A stretch of 45,361 nucleotides of DNA from a virus, in the IMG/VR virus record IMGVR_UViG_3300021962_000197, positions 1 to 45,361 of that record; one strand, 5' to 3'. Positions within the stretch are counted from its first letter, which is position 1. Each line of letters starts with the position of its first letter. Positions 19,332 through 26,712 of the stretch are shown here, one piece after another. The position numbers and the translations under genes are program-made. The notes beneath the pieces were generated by a model, which was not told the origin of the DNA, made no database searches, and saw only the letters and a program-made list of their open reading frames with translations.

Positions 19332-20597
19332 ATGAAAGCACAAAAATCAGTTTTCGGTAAGATTGTCCAAGTGGAAAACCTTTACTTGTTTGAGGACTCT
19401 GCCGGTGTCCGTTTTAACATCCCTCAATTGAATGAAGAGGGTACATCTCTTTATGGCCGTGTTCGCCAGTCGGCTAAACGACCTGACAAGTATGGTTTCA
19501 AAATTCGTGTGGTAGGTCGTTTGTCTGATGGTGAACTTGGGTTCACTCGTGTTCCGGTTGTTCAAGTCGAGAATAATCCTGAACCGGTTGGTAACTTCTC
19601 TTCACCAAATGGCGGTCTTCTGGCTCTGAAATATGAACCCAACACCCCACCGGCTGTCGCTGCTCCTGAAATGGGACAAGATGTCCTTAACTTTATCCAC
19701 CAAACCGCAGAGGGTCTGAAACCCAAGATGTTGTTTATGGATTCTCTCAAGTGGAAATACTTGGTTCGTAACATCATCCGTGGTAAGAACATTATGATGA
19801 CCGGTCCTGCCGGATGTGGTAAGACAATGGCTGCTAAGGCCGCCGCTAACTCACTTGAGGGTTACAACACCTTCATCATCAACTTGGGTGCTACTCAAGA
19901 CCCACGAACTACCTTGATTGGTAATACTCAATTCGATACCAAGAAAGGTACGGTCTTCAGTCCATCTCCCTTTGTCAAGGCGATTTCAACTCCCAACACG
20001 GTAGTTGTCCTTGATGAGTTGTCACGAGCTCACCCTGAAGCTCACAACATCTTGATGTCGGTTCTTGACCAAGGTCAACGATACCTTCGATTGGATGAGG
20101 CTAGTGACTCGCCAGTTGTCAAAGTTGCCGAGGGTGTGTCCTTCATCGCCTCTGCTAACATTGGTAATGAGTACACCGCCACTCGAGCCATCGACCGGGC
20201 TATCCTTGACCGATTCACGGTTATCGAGATGGATACCTTGACCAAAGAAGAAGAGTCACAACTCCTTCAAATGATGTATCCTTCAGTAGATGTCACTACC
20301 TTGGAGAATGTCGCTGAAATCACCTCTATGACTCGTTCTGATGTGATGTCCGAATCACCTAAATTGTCTAACTCACTTTCGACTCGTACCGCAGTCGAGA
20401 TTGGTTCTCTCCTCTACGATGGTTTCACCTTGGGTGAGGCTGCCGAGATAACCATCTATCCCTTGTTTGACCAAAGTGGTGGTGCTCAATCGGAACGAGT
20501 TTATATGAAACAATACATTCAGAAGTTCTTGGGTGAACGCCCCTCTGATGAGAACTTGTTCAACATTGACACCGAAGATATCTCTAATCCTTTCTAA
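19332..20597 (+). CDS. MoxR/CobS-type AAA+ ATPase
   Basis: 421 residues from ATG 19332; ATG 19317 and an upstream GTG lie in the leader/promoter. An N-terminal beta-rich domain (about 1-110) precedes the AAA+ module. Walker A GPAGCGKTMAA starts near residue 158, and Walker B VVVLDELSRAHPEAH is followed by LMSVLDQGQR. Sensor-type SFIASANIGNEYT and an arginine-finger region AIDRAILDRFTVIEM come next. This order is typical of MoxR/CobS ATPases, which work with VWA proteins as chaperones or metal insertases. The VWA/metallopeptidase partner is just upstream under the same promoter class. Cyanophages carry a cobS-like gene, but a partner VWA with a peptidase motif is less familiar. Confidence 0.88.
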   Translation: MKAQKSVFGKIVQVENLYLFEDSAGVRFNIPQLNEEGTSLYGRVRQSAKRPDKYGFKIRVVGRLSDGELGFTRVPVVQVENNPEPVGNFSSPNGGLLALKYEPNTPPAVAAPEMGQDVLNFIHQTAEGLKPKMLFMDSLKWKYLVRNIIRGKNIMMTGPAGCGKTMAAKAAANSLEGYNTFIINLGATQDPRTTLIGNTQFDTKKGTVFSPSPFVKAISTPNTVVVLDELSRAHPEAHNILMSVLDQGQRYLRLDEASDSPVVKVAEGVSFIASANIGNEYTATRAIDRAILDRFTVIEMDTLTKEEESQLLQMMYPSVDVTTLENVAEITSMTRSDVMSESPKLSNSLSTRTAVEIGSLLYDGFTLGEAAEITIYPLFDQSGGAQSERVYMKQYIQKFLGERPSDENLFNIDTEDISNPF

Positions 20598-20599
20598 AG

Positions 20600-21013
20600 A
20601 TGTCTTACAATCCATTCCGTTGGTATACAAAAGGTAAAAAGAAACGCTTACCCCAAAGCGTTCACCTATTCGATAGGATTCTAAATGGGGACTTTAATCT
20701 CTCTCATTATTACACGGAAGCAGAGGCGGCTCGGACACGGGCCGCCTCCACCTTCCAAACGGTAATGAAAGAAACCGGCACCTATTCAATGGCTCGTCAA
20801 GCTTCTCGTATGGACAATGTACGGGCTATGAAGTTGGATGAAGAAGCTCACAAAGATGAGTTCCGATTGCTCAAAGAACTTCGTGATTCTTTACACAACG
20901 AATTCGGTTTTGATTTGTGGGATGATATGATGGAAGCTGACCCGATGGACTTGGAAGAGTTGTACGATTTTTATTGTCACGAAAAAATGCGCCGAAATGG
21001 CTTGGATGTTTAA
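20600..21013 (+). CDS. hypothetical protein
   Basis: 137 residues, 2 nt after the AAA+ gene and so probably on the same transcript. It begins MSYNPFRWYTKGKKKRLPQS. The middle is helical and rich in Ala/Arg (TEAEAARTRAAS). The C-terminus is acidic helical (DDMMEADPMDLEELYDFY). The last codons (GLDV) contain the next promoter's TTGGAT. It could be an adaptor for the AAA+/VWA pair, inferred from position only. Confidence 0.68.
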   Translation: MSYNPFRWYTKGKKKRLPQSVHLFDRILNGDFNLSHYYTEAEAARTRAASTFQTVMKETGTYSMARQASRMDNVRAMKLDEEAHKDEFRLLKELRDSLHNEFGFDLWDDMMEADPMDLEELYDFYCHEKMRRNGLDV

Positions 21014-21032
21014 AAATTATTTTGTATATTTG
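21002..21032 (+). promoter_or_regulatory. class B promoter
   Basis: TTG 21002-21004 (TTGGAT), N20, TATATTTG 21025-21032. The following ATG at 21038 would leave about a 2-nt leader. Confidence 0.78.
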
Positions 21033-21037
21033 TACCG

Positions 21038-21379
21038 ATGATTTACGACCCTAATAACGAATTGACCGATGAACAAATGGCGGCATTGTCCGAAGATGAG
21101 TTCTTTGAGTATTTAGATGCAAAAGCCGAATATCTAAAACAATTCAGTAAACCATTGGATACATACCACCTCAAACAATTCAACGCTGCTGATTTAGGTC
21201 AACGAGGTGAAGAGGTAACTATGGAGGAGTTGAAACGAATCAAAAAGTTGGGTAAGGAAAATGAACTCAAAACTTTTGATGAGGAACAATCTCTCGAATG
21301 GAAAGAAAAGAAGCACGAAATGTTAAAACGAGCCGGTGTTAAGAATGTAAAAACTCACCGCTCACAATGGTTCGACTAA
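21038..21379 (+). CDS. hypothetical acidic helical protein
   Basis: 113 residues. It starts only 5 nt after the -7 box, so the message should be nearly leaderless; an internal ATG at 21077 is an alternative start. It is helical and acidic (DEQMAALSEDEFFEYLDAKA), with a basic C-terminus (KRAGVKNVKTHRSQWFD). It is the first gene of a run of small genes to 22510. No family is recognised. Confidence 0.68.
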   Translation: MIYDPNNELTDEQMAALSEDEFFEYLDAKAEYLKQFSKPLDTYHLKQFNAADLGQRGEEVTMEELKRIKKLGKENELKTFDEEQSLEWKEKKHEMLKRAGVKNVKTHRSQWFD

Positions 21380-21380
21380 T

Positions 21381-21557
21381 ATGGGATTTGACAAAAGAAT
21401 TATATTACCTAAACACCAACTCCAACAAATGGTGTATGACCACGGAGCTGAATATGTTGTCAAGTATTACGCAAAGGCAGATGCTGTTTATGGTGACACC
21501 GATAGTATGGAATATTTGAAATCATTAAAAGAAATTATAAATAAAAATAAAAAATGA
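21381..21557 (+). CDS. small hypothetical protein
   Basis: 58 residues from ATG 21381, 1 nt after the previous stop, with ATGA overlap to the next. It is helical, with LPKHQLQQMVYDHGAEYVVK and a Lys/Asn-rich end (EIINKNKK). It is supported by the exact fit between neighbours. Confidence 0.58.
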   Translation: MGFDKRIILPKHQLQQMVYDHGAEYVVKYYAKADAVYGDTDSMEYLKSLKEIINKNKK

Positions 21558-21790
21558 GTCACGAAGAACATTCAATTCCGGCAAAGATGTATCAAGACCA
21601 AGGTGAGAACTATGGTATCATCGTAGTACCCGCAGGTAAACAACACAATGGTGAAAAGATGGTTCAATACTATCATACCATTCTTGAAGATTTTCATTGG
21701 GTAGGTCCTAATGGTCAATACAAACTCGTGGATGAGTTTGAATTAAATGAAATGTTAAACACTAATTATATCAATCAAAATCAAATCTAA
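21554..21790 (+). CDS. hypothetical protein
   Basis: 78 residues, with a central beta-type segment GENYGIIVVPAGKQHNGEK and an acidic C-terminal helix (VDEFELNEML). It overlaps the previous gene by 4 nt. It is probably a small soluble alpha/beta protein. Function unknown. Confidence 0.65.
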   Translation: MSHEEHSIPAKMYQDQGENYGIIVVPAGKQHNGEKMVQYYHTILEDFHWVGPNGQYKLVDEFELNEMLNTNYINQNQI

Positions 21791-21799
21791 ATTTAAATT

Positions 21800-22000
21800 A
21801 TGGCGTATTACATTGCTAAAGTGAAAGTTCATCACGAAGATGACAAAGGTCGAGTTAAGAAGGTTACCGAACAATACCTTGTTGACGCAGTTTCAGTTAC
21901 CGATGCTGAAGTAAAAGTTGTTGAAGAGTTCGATGGTTCAAGCCTTGAGTTTGAAGTAACGGCTGTAATCGAAACTAAATTAGTTAAGGTTATCCAATAA
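21800..22000 (+). CDS. DUF4494-like protein
   Basis: 66 residues. The pattern YIAKVKVHHEDDKGRVKKVT, EQYLVDAVSVTDAEVKVVEE matches the DUF4494 layout (KVRY...KKVTEPYLVDALSFTEAEARI), a small domain almost confined to Bacteroidetes and their phages. Biochemical role unknown. It supports the Bacteroidetes host assignment. The stop overlaps the next start by 1 nt. Confidence 0.6.
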   Translation: MAYYIAKVKVHHEDDKGRVKKVTEQYLVDAVSVTDAEVKVVEEFDGSSLEFEVTAVIETKLVKVIQ

Positions 22001-22260
22001 TGACTTTCGACAAAGGTGAACAAGTAGTAGTGAAAGTAAACGGCACTCACCGAGTGGGTGTCGTTACTTCACGAACACGATTAAAGCGTGGATGGACTTA
22101 TTCAGTTGAGTTGGAGAATGGTAAAATTATGAGCGAATGCTCAGTAAACAAAGAATTATCCGATTGTCACATCATCCGTGGACTTACAAAATCTTTTAAT
22201 AATGCAAACACAGGACATCAAGAAAAAATTCATCCGACTCAAGAAGAAGGTGCTGAATAA
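22000..22260 (+). CDS. hypothetical protein with SH3-like N-terminus
   Basis: 86 residues. The N-terminal half, FDKGEQVVVKVNGTHRVGVV and then WTYSVELENGKIMSE, looks like a small SH3-type beta barrel. The C-terminal 25 residues are polar and overlap (59 nt) the next gene in another frame. No specific family is recognised. Confidence 0.6.
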   Translation: MTFDKGEQVVVKVNGTHRVGVVTSRTRLKRGWTYSVELENGKIMSECSVNKELSDCHIIRGLTKSFNNANTGHQEKIHPTQEEGAE

Positions 22261-22510
22261 ATACCCTAAAGCCGAAACTCGTATTACCTATGATGGTAAG
22301 TATTATGTTTCAGATGGATTGGGTGGTCGTATTGGTGGTGACTTTATGATTCCACCACAAGACAAGGTGTTTGATGCTTGGAAATGGGCGGCAGAATCTA
22401 TTCGTGTGAGTCAGAATATCAACCGAACGCATCCAGACAAATATGAGATGTCGTTTGATGAGAAAAAATTTGATAGAGTTTCTCGTAGGAATCGAAAAAA
22501 GAATCGTTAA
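22202..22510 (+). CDS. hypothetical protein
   Basis: 102 residues from ATG 22202, inside the end of the previous gene (59-nt overlap); an upstream GTG at 22178 is possible. The N-terminus is Lys-rich helical (QDIKKKFIRLKKKVLNKYP), then TRITYDGKYYVSDGLGGRIG, then helix AWKWAAESIRVSQNI and a very basic tail (RVSRRNRKKNR). It may bind nucleic acid. It is the last gene of this small-gene run before a late-type motif. Confidence 0.65.
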   Translation: MQTQDIKKKFIRLKKKVLNKYPKAETRITYDGKYYVSDGLGGRIGGDFMIPPQDKVFDAWKWAAESIRVSQNINRTHPDKYEMSFDEKKFDRVSRRNRKKNR

Positions 22511-22522
22511 TAAGTTTCATTA

Positions 22523-22533
22523 ACATATTTATT
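22523..22533 (+). promoter_or_regulatory. class C (late-type) promoter motif
   Basis: ACATATTTATT, 22 nt before ATG 22556, preceded by AA-rich sequence as in the other class C sites. Confidence 0.45.
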
Positions 22534-22555
22534 GGAAACAATAATTCTTAATGTT

Positions 22556-22855
22556 ATGAAACCATTTAAAAAGCCAATCAGAGGATTTGTTAATATGTCC
22601 GCTGGTGTGACCGACTCCGAAGTGCAAAGACAAGCTAAAGCATTCGGCCCCAACTATTCATCAATTGATTTTGGATTTAATCCTGATTTGAGAGCGGAGG
22701 ACTTTCCCATTCGGAATTCTACCACTCTTGGAAGTTTGATGATTGGTTCAATGGAGATTCCATTGACAAAGGCAGAATGTGAAAAGATTATGTTCACAAT
22801 GCACGATGCGATTCAATCATCTCAAAAAAGATATCGTTTAGGTATTTTAGATTAA
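22556..22855 (+). CDS. hypothetical, possibly late protein
   Basis: 99 residues from ATG 22556; an upstream in-frame TTG overlaps the promoter motif. It has SAGVTDSEVQRQAKAFG, DFGFNPDLRAEDFPI, and helix TKAECEKIMFTMHDAI. Its late-type motif and its position at the head of a run with the 22860 gene suggest a virion or assembly role; that is inference. No family is recognised. Confidence 0.65.
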   Translation: MKPFKKPIRGFVNMSAGVTDSEVQRQAKAFGPNYSSIDFGFNPDLRAEDFPIRNSTTLGSLMIGSMEIPLTKAECEKIMFTMHDAIQSSQKRYRLGILD

Positions 22856-22859
22856 GTTG

Positions 22860-23228
22860 ATGCCCAAGTCAGATTTATTCAGGAGGTTGTTTAACGACTC
22901 CTCCGATGAACATACGGAATTATCTGACTACATTAGTAGTGGGGTTGACCAAATCATTCGTGGTAAGGTTGACCCCTACTATACTATTGTGAAGACCAAG
23001 ATAAAAGATTACTATCTATGGTCAGATACTCAAATTGATGAAGAGTATAAAACTAAAATGGTAGAGCGTTTAAATCGTATGTACTTTAGGGCTACTAATA
23101 CAATACAAGATACTTTCGAGAAGAACTTCTTGGAGATTTGTTTAGAATATGTCAAAGAGAACAATACCGCCATATCAAAGTCAGCATTATCTTATCTTAA
23201 TGAGATGAATAAGGGATTACCCAAATAG
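22860..23228 (+). CDS. hypothetical protein
   Basis: 122 residues from ATG 22860, 4 nt after the previous stop (a TTG directly before it is not needed). It is helical throughout, with many charged residues (DYYLWSDTQIDEEYKTKMVE), and ends in a Ser/Leu helix (ISKSALSYLNEMNKGL). It is probably co-transcribed with 22556. No family is recognised. Confidence 0.68.
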   Translation: MPKSDLFRRLFNDSSDEHTELSDYISSGVDQIIRGKVDPYYTIVKTKIKDYYLWSDTQIDEEYKTKMVERLNRMYFRATNTIQDTFEKNFLEICLEYVKENNTAISKSALSYLNEMNKGLPK

Positions 23229-23248
23229 TTATAATAAAGGAGATTAAG

Positions 23249-23359
23249 ATGGCTGAATGTACTTGTACTAATTGCGCTTGTGAAACCGAAGAACAATGTC
23301 AAGGTGGTGTAGCCCCTTGTTGTTGTACCGGAACACCAGGTTGTAACTGCGGAGGTTAA
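23249..23359 (+). CDS. metallothionein-like Cys-rich peptide
   Basis: 36 residues with 10 cysteines: CTCTNCAC (4-11), C17, CCC (24-26) and CNC (32-34), and many Gly/Thr. CxC, CxxC and CCC clustering at this density is the hallmark of metallothionein-type metal-binding peptides rather than a folded enzyme. An AAAGGAG Shine-Dalgarno-like sequence (about 23236-23242) lies at good distance before ATG 23249, and the stop is 1 nt before the next ATG. It may sequester zinc/copper or deliver metal. It is too short for a family assignment. Confidence 0.6.
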   Translation: MAECTCTNCACETEEQCQGGVAPCCCTGTPGCNCGG

Positions 23360-23360
23360 A

Positions 23361-23720
23361 ATGGAAGATTACGGAGATTGGATTTGGGATGAATCTGAAT
23401 ACAATTTCTTTATGAGTTTAGACGATGCGACTAAACTTGAATATGTATTCGACTATTTTAATTTTAGAATCGAAGACCTCACCGAAGAAGAATTCGATGA
23501 AATGTTTGAGATTGAGGCCCGAGCCGAACATATCGATGTGAGTGTTGTTATTACTGATACTCATCTAACCATTACTTGTGATAAGAAGGAAATCCTTGAT
23601 AGAACTATTAATATGTTTATTATGGATGGTATGATTCTTATGAAACAATCGGAGAATGAATCTGGCACAACTCGTGTCTATAAATTCATTGGACAATCCA
23701 ACCCATACTCCGTGAACTGA
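23361..23720 (+). CDS. hypothetical acidic protein
   Basis: 119 residues. The N-terminal half is very acidic and helical (EEEFDEMFEIEARAEH). The C-terminal half alternates strands (SVVITDTHLTITCDKKEIL, RVYKFIGQ). It directly follows the Cys-rich peptide gene. No motif is recognised. Confidence 0.66.
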   Translation: MEDYGDWIWDESEYNFFMSLDDATKLEYVFDYFNFRIEDLTEEEFDEMFEIEARAEHIDVSVVITDTHLTITCDKKEILDRTINMFIMDGMILMKQSENESGTTRVYKFIGQSNPYSVN

Positions 23721-23724
23721 CAAC

Positions 23725-23761
23725 TTGTCACTATATCTGACAAAGTGTACTAAAATACACT
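23725..23761 (+). promoter_or_regulatory. inverted repeat plus hairpin upstream of hsp20
   Basis: TTGTCA (23725-23730)/TGACAA (23738-23743) form a 6-bp inverted repeat with a 7-nt spacer. AGTGTA (23744-23749)/TACACT (23756-23761) follow at once as a hairpin. No -33/-7 promoter was found between here and ATG 23815. The arrangement would fit an operator or an mRNA-stabilising element for the heat-shock gene. Confidence 0.4.
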
Positions 23762-23814
23762 ATTGGTATACAAATTGACCCTTTATGTGAAAATAACAAA
23801 AGAAAGGGTAATAT

Positions 23815-24162
23815 ATGACACTATTTGATTCAAGATTACACACTATGATTTCCGATATGGTTTCCGGTGGTTGGGATTCACATCGTATTTCAGATACTAC
23901 TGCATATCTAAAGGATGATGTATTGACTATGGAGTTTGAGGTTCCTGGAATGTCTAACAAGGATATTGAGGTTATTGTGGAAGACCGAACCTTGGAGGTT
24001 AAAGCCGAGAAAGGTAGTCGGGCATTTCATAAGAGATATAAAATCCAAGAATCGTTTGATATCAACCAAACATCTGCAATTGCAAAGGATGGTATTCTTA
24101 CCATCACTATTCCACGATATGAGGATAGGAAATCAAAAAGGATTGAAGTAAAAGTTAAATAA
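23815..24162 (+). CDS. Hsp20/alpha-crystallin family small heat-shock protein
   Basis: 115 residues, smaller than bacterial Hsp20 (about 140-150). The alpha-crystallin domain is clear: FEVPGMSNKDIEVIVEDRTL (about 41-60), EVKAEKG, the core KRYKIQESFDINQTSAIAKD and DGILTITIPR (the conserved G-x-L-x-I-x-x-P). The N-terminal arm is short (about 25 residues) and the C-terminal extension has the IEV-type tail. It is an ATP-independent chaperone that holds unfolding proteins. T4-like cyanophages also carry hsp20 genes. An inverted repeat upstream may regulate it. Confidence 0.92.
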   Translation: MTLFDSRLHTMISDMVSGGWDSHRISDTTAYLKDDVLTMEFEVPGMSNKDIEVIVEDRTLEVKAEKGSRAFHKRYKIQESFDINQTSAIAKDGILTITIPRYEDRKSKRIEVKVK

Positions 24163-24357
24163 GTGATAGATTATTTCCGTTCTGAAAAGATTCTCTATAA
24201 CGATAAACTTTACCTCGTTATAAGAAAGATACGAGAGAGTTCCAATCCAATTGTTGACACTTGGAAAAAACATCTTTTAGCCGATATCGTTCTCCGTAAA
24301 GATGGTTGGTACTACTTTTGTCAAGAAGTTACAGACATAGAATGGGAAGAAATTTAA
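24163..24357 (+). CDS. small hypothetical protein, GTG start
   Basis: 64 residues read from GTG 24163, which immediately follows the hsp20 stop; no internal ATG exists. The sequence has basic and beta character (KLYLVIRKIRES, DGWYYFCQEVTDIEWEEI). The end of the gene overlaps the first TTAACA half-site of the next promoter. Function unknown. Confidence 0.55.
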   Translation: MIDYFRSEKILYNDKLYLVIRKIRESSNPIVDTWKKHLLADIVLRKDGWYYFCQEVTDIEWEEI

Positions 24358-24372
24358 CACAAATTTAACATA

Positions 24373-24400
24373 GGGGGGCTTGTTTAAGTCCCCCTTTTTT
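24373..24400 (+). terminator. intrinsic terminator fused to a class A promoter
   Basis: 9-bp stem GGGGGGCTT (24373-24381)/AAGTCCCCC (24386-24394), with one G:U pair, loop GTTT, then six T residues. It ends the hsp20 transcript. It is the strongest of the four fused hairpins. Confidence 0.85.
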
Positions 24401-24410
24401 ATTATCTTTG
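24380..24410 (+). promoter_or_regulatory. class A promoter overlapping the terminator hairpin
   Basis: TTG 24380-24382 in the stem/loop, N20, TATCTTTG 24403-24410. TTAACA half-sites start at the upstream stop codon. It drives uvsE. Confidence 0.8.
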
Positions 24411-24430
24411 ATTATATAAAAAAATACACT

Positions 24431-25336
24431 ATGACAAATTTAGGTTACTGCTGTATCAATATGACCCTTGGTAAGAAGAAGGTTACTACCAATCGGTCTA
24501 TGATAAAAAAGACATTCCTCAATGAAGGTATTAGTCGGTCATCTGACCTTGCAGTTCAAAACGCCCGTGACCTTTGTGAGATTATCAAATGGAATCATCA
24601 GAATGGTTTCAAGTTGTTCCGTATGACTTCAGACCTCGTTCCGTGGGCTAGTGAGTTTGAGTTGTCCAATATGCCTGACTATCGTAAGTTCGCCAACTTA
24701 CTTCGTGGTGCCGGCAATCTCGCTAAGATGTACGACCAGCGAATTACATCACACCCAGGTCCGTTCAATGTGTTAGTATCCCCCAACGAGAATGTAGTTC
24801 TTAACACGATTAAAGACCTTTCTCTACACGGAGAACACTTTGACCTTATGGGTTTATCTCGTACACCCTACAACCTTATTAACATTCATTGTAATGGTGT
24901 CTATGGTGACAAACAATCGGCGATGGATAGATTTTGTAAAAACTTCGAACGATTGCCAGAATCAGTTCAGACACGATTGACTATTGAGAACGATGACAAA
25001 GCCAGTATGTATTCGGTTAAAGACCTTATGTACATCCACAAGCGTATCGGTATTCCCATCGTGTTCGACTATCACCACCACAAGTTCAATACCGGCGACT
25101 TAACCGAACAAGAAGCTCTCGAACTCGCTATGTCTACTTGGGGTAATATCAAACCCCTCGTTCATTACTCCGAGTCCAAGACCATCGAAGACCCTACTGC
25201 AAAACCACAAGCACACTCTGACTACATCTATTCAGAGATTAACACCTATGGTCACGACCTTGACATTGACATAGAAGCCAAGATGAAAGAGTTGACTGTT
25301 CTTGACTACATTTCCAAATTTAGTAAACACCCATAA
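24431..25336 (+). CDS. uvsE: UV damage endonuclease UvsE/UvdE
   Basis: 301 residues from ATG 24431; upstream in-frame starts lie within the promoter. It has the N-terminal LGYCCINMTL typical of UvdE. FKLFRMTSDLVPWAS, ITSHPGPFNVLVSPNENVV, LTIENDDKASMY, IPIVFDYHHHKFN and the late HYSES/HSDYIY segments match the metal-binding TIM-barrel ligands (His, Glu, Asp). It nicks DNA 5' to UV photoproducts. A surface-water phage benefits from such repair. Length matches the family (about 300). The gene has C-ending codons like the other class A genes. Confidence 0.93.
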   Translation: MTNLGYCCINMTLGKKKVTTNRSMIKKTFLNEGISRSSDLAVQNARDLCEIIKWNHQNGFKLFRMTSDLVPWASEFELSNMPDYRKFANLLRGAGNLAKMYDQRITSHPGPFNVLVSPNENVVLNTIKDLSLHGEHFDLMGLSRTPYNLINIHCNGVYGDKQSAMDRFCKNFERLPESVQTRLTIENDDKASMYSVKDLMYIHKRIGIPIVFDYHHHKFNTGDLTEQEALELAMSTWGNIKPLVHYSESKTIEDPTAKPQAHSDYIYSEINTYGHDLDIDIEAKMKELTVLDYISKFSKHP

Positions 25337-25495
25337 GGGCATAATTCGGGCAATGCTTGATAATATTAATTAATATTAAGTTTGCTTGATATTTATTCTT
25401 AACAAGTTGCTTACTTGCTTAACACCTGCGGTTATAAACTTTGTTTAAATAAGTACAAGTCCTGGAGTTAATAAAGTCAACTTTTTTGGAGAAAT
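25337..25495 (+). other. AT-rich non-coding region with palindrome and TGCTT repeats
   Basis: A 159-nt gap without an open frame. It holds an 18-bp perfect palindrome TAATATTAATTAATATTA (25361-25378) and four TGCTT-containing repeats (about 25354, 25383, 25408, 25416). It also holds a TTGATATTTATTC stretch resembling a late motif, and a GGAGA sequence 5 nt before ATG 25496. No class A or B promoter is visible. It could be a regulatory or replication-related site. Confidence 0.35.
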
Positions 25496-26638
25496 ATGAA
25501 AAAACTTTTCAACAGACAAAATGGGTTCATCCTTCTGATGATTATCAGTACACTGGCATTAGCCGGTTCTGCTGCTTATTATTCGGTTTCTGGTTTAGGT
25601 TCACTATTTGCTGGGGCTAAAACCGAAGTAATAATAATGGCGTCAGCACTTGAGTTTTCTAAACTAATTCTTGCATCCTACCTCCACAACCATTGGAGTA
25701 AGGCTGGTTGGATGAAGTGGTATCTAACTCTTGCGGTCGCAGTTCTTATGTTAATTACATCGGCCGGTATCTATGGATTCTTAACATCTGCTTATCAGAC
25801 AACCGCAGACAAGTTGGGTGTTACTGATAAACAAGTAGAGGTAGTAGAATTAAAGAAGGGTAGATTCCAAGAACAATTAACCTATTATACGGATGAGAAA
25901 AATAAATTAAACGAATCAATCAATTCACTTCGTGGTGGACTTGCTAACAATACTCAAAGTAGGGTTGACTCTCGTGGTAATGTAATAACATCATCATCCT
26001 CCTCACAACGAAGAGCGTTGGAATCACAACTTAATACTGCGGTTCAACAACGAGAAACCACCTCAAAGAAAATCGAAGTATTAACTGATTCTATAACAAA
26101 GTTAGATTTACAGGTATTAGACCTACAAACCAATAACGAAGTAGCGGCGGAAGTTGGACCACTTCGTTATATGTCGGAGATTACCGGCAAACCTATGAAT
26201 GTAATCGTAAACTGGTTTACCCTTTTGATTGTATTCGTATTCGACCCACTCGCAATCTCAATGGTGATTGCTTTAAACAAACTAACTAAAAAGGAAAAAG
26301 AAGATGATGGACCTGAACTCAACTTTAGCATTGACAGCACTACTATTGACAATGATGATGCTGGGATTCTTGTTGGGGATACCAACAATGAAGAAACTGA
26401 ATCAGAATTATCTCAACCTCAAGATAGCTTGGGAGGAGATGGAACTGAAGAGGTCGTTGAAGAAACAACGGAAAGCTCTAAAGAAATCACAAGCCCTAAA
26501 AGGGAAAAAGAAGAAGTAACATTTATACCTACTGATGAGGAAGCCACAAACTTATATGGTGAACAACCAAAAGTTGTTAAAAAACCTAAATTACATCAGT
26601 ACATATCAACATCTCAAAGATATAGAGGTAAAAAATAA
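25496..26638 (+). CDS. membrane protein with coiled-coil domain
   Basis: 380 residues. There are three hydrophobic segments near the N-terminus (about 10-32, 44-62 and 77-97). A long helical, coiled-coil-like region follows (about 110-220, heptad pattern KIEVLTDSITKLDLQVLDL). A fourth membrane segment lies at about 236-258 (NWFTLLIVFVFDPLAISMVI). The acidic/Ser-rich tail is probably cytoplasmic. GGAGAAAT precedes the ATG. It may reorganise the host membrane or anchor other phage proteins; similar uncharacterised proteins occur in other marine phages. It is not a classical holin, being too long. Confidence 0.75.
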   Translation: MKKLFNRQNGFILLMIISTLALAGSAAYYSVSGLGSLFAGAKTEVIIMASALEFSKLILASYLHNHWSKAGWMKWYLTLAVAVLMLITSAGIYGFLTSAYQTTADKLGVTDKQVEVVELKKGRFQEQLTYYTDEKNKLNESINSLRGGLANNTQSRVDSRGNVITSSSSSQRRALESQLNTAVQQRETTSKKIEVLTDSITKLDLQVLDLQTNNEVAAEVGPLRYMSEITGKPMNVIVNWFTLLIVFVFDPLAISMVIALNKLTKKEKEDDGPELNFSIDSTTIDNDDAGILVGDTNNEETESELSQPQDSLGGDGTEEVVEETTESSKEITSPKREKEEVTFIPTDEEATNLYGEQPKVVKKPKLHQYISTSQRYRGKK

Positions 26639-26643
26639 TAAAT

Positions 26644-26674
26644 TTGGATTATTGGATTTTATTTCGTATATTTG
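26644..26674 (+). promoter_or_regulatory. class B promoter
   Basis: TTG 26644-26646 (TTGGAT), N20, TATATTTG 26667-26674 with the TTTCG extension. It leaves about a 35-nt leader before ATG 26713. Confidence 0.78.
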
Positions 26675-26712
26675 TTATATTATAAAGTTAAAAAACACAA
26701 AATAGTTATTAT

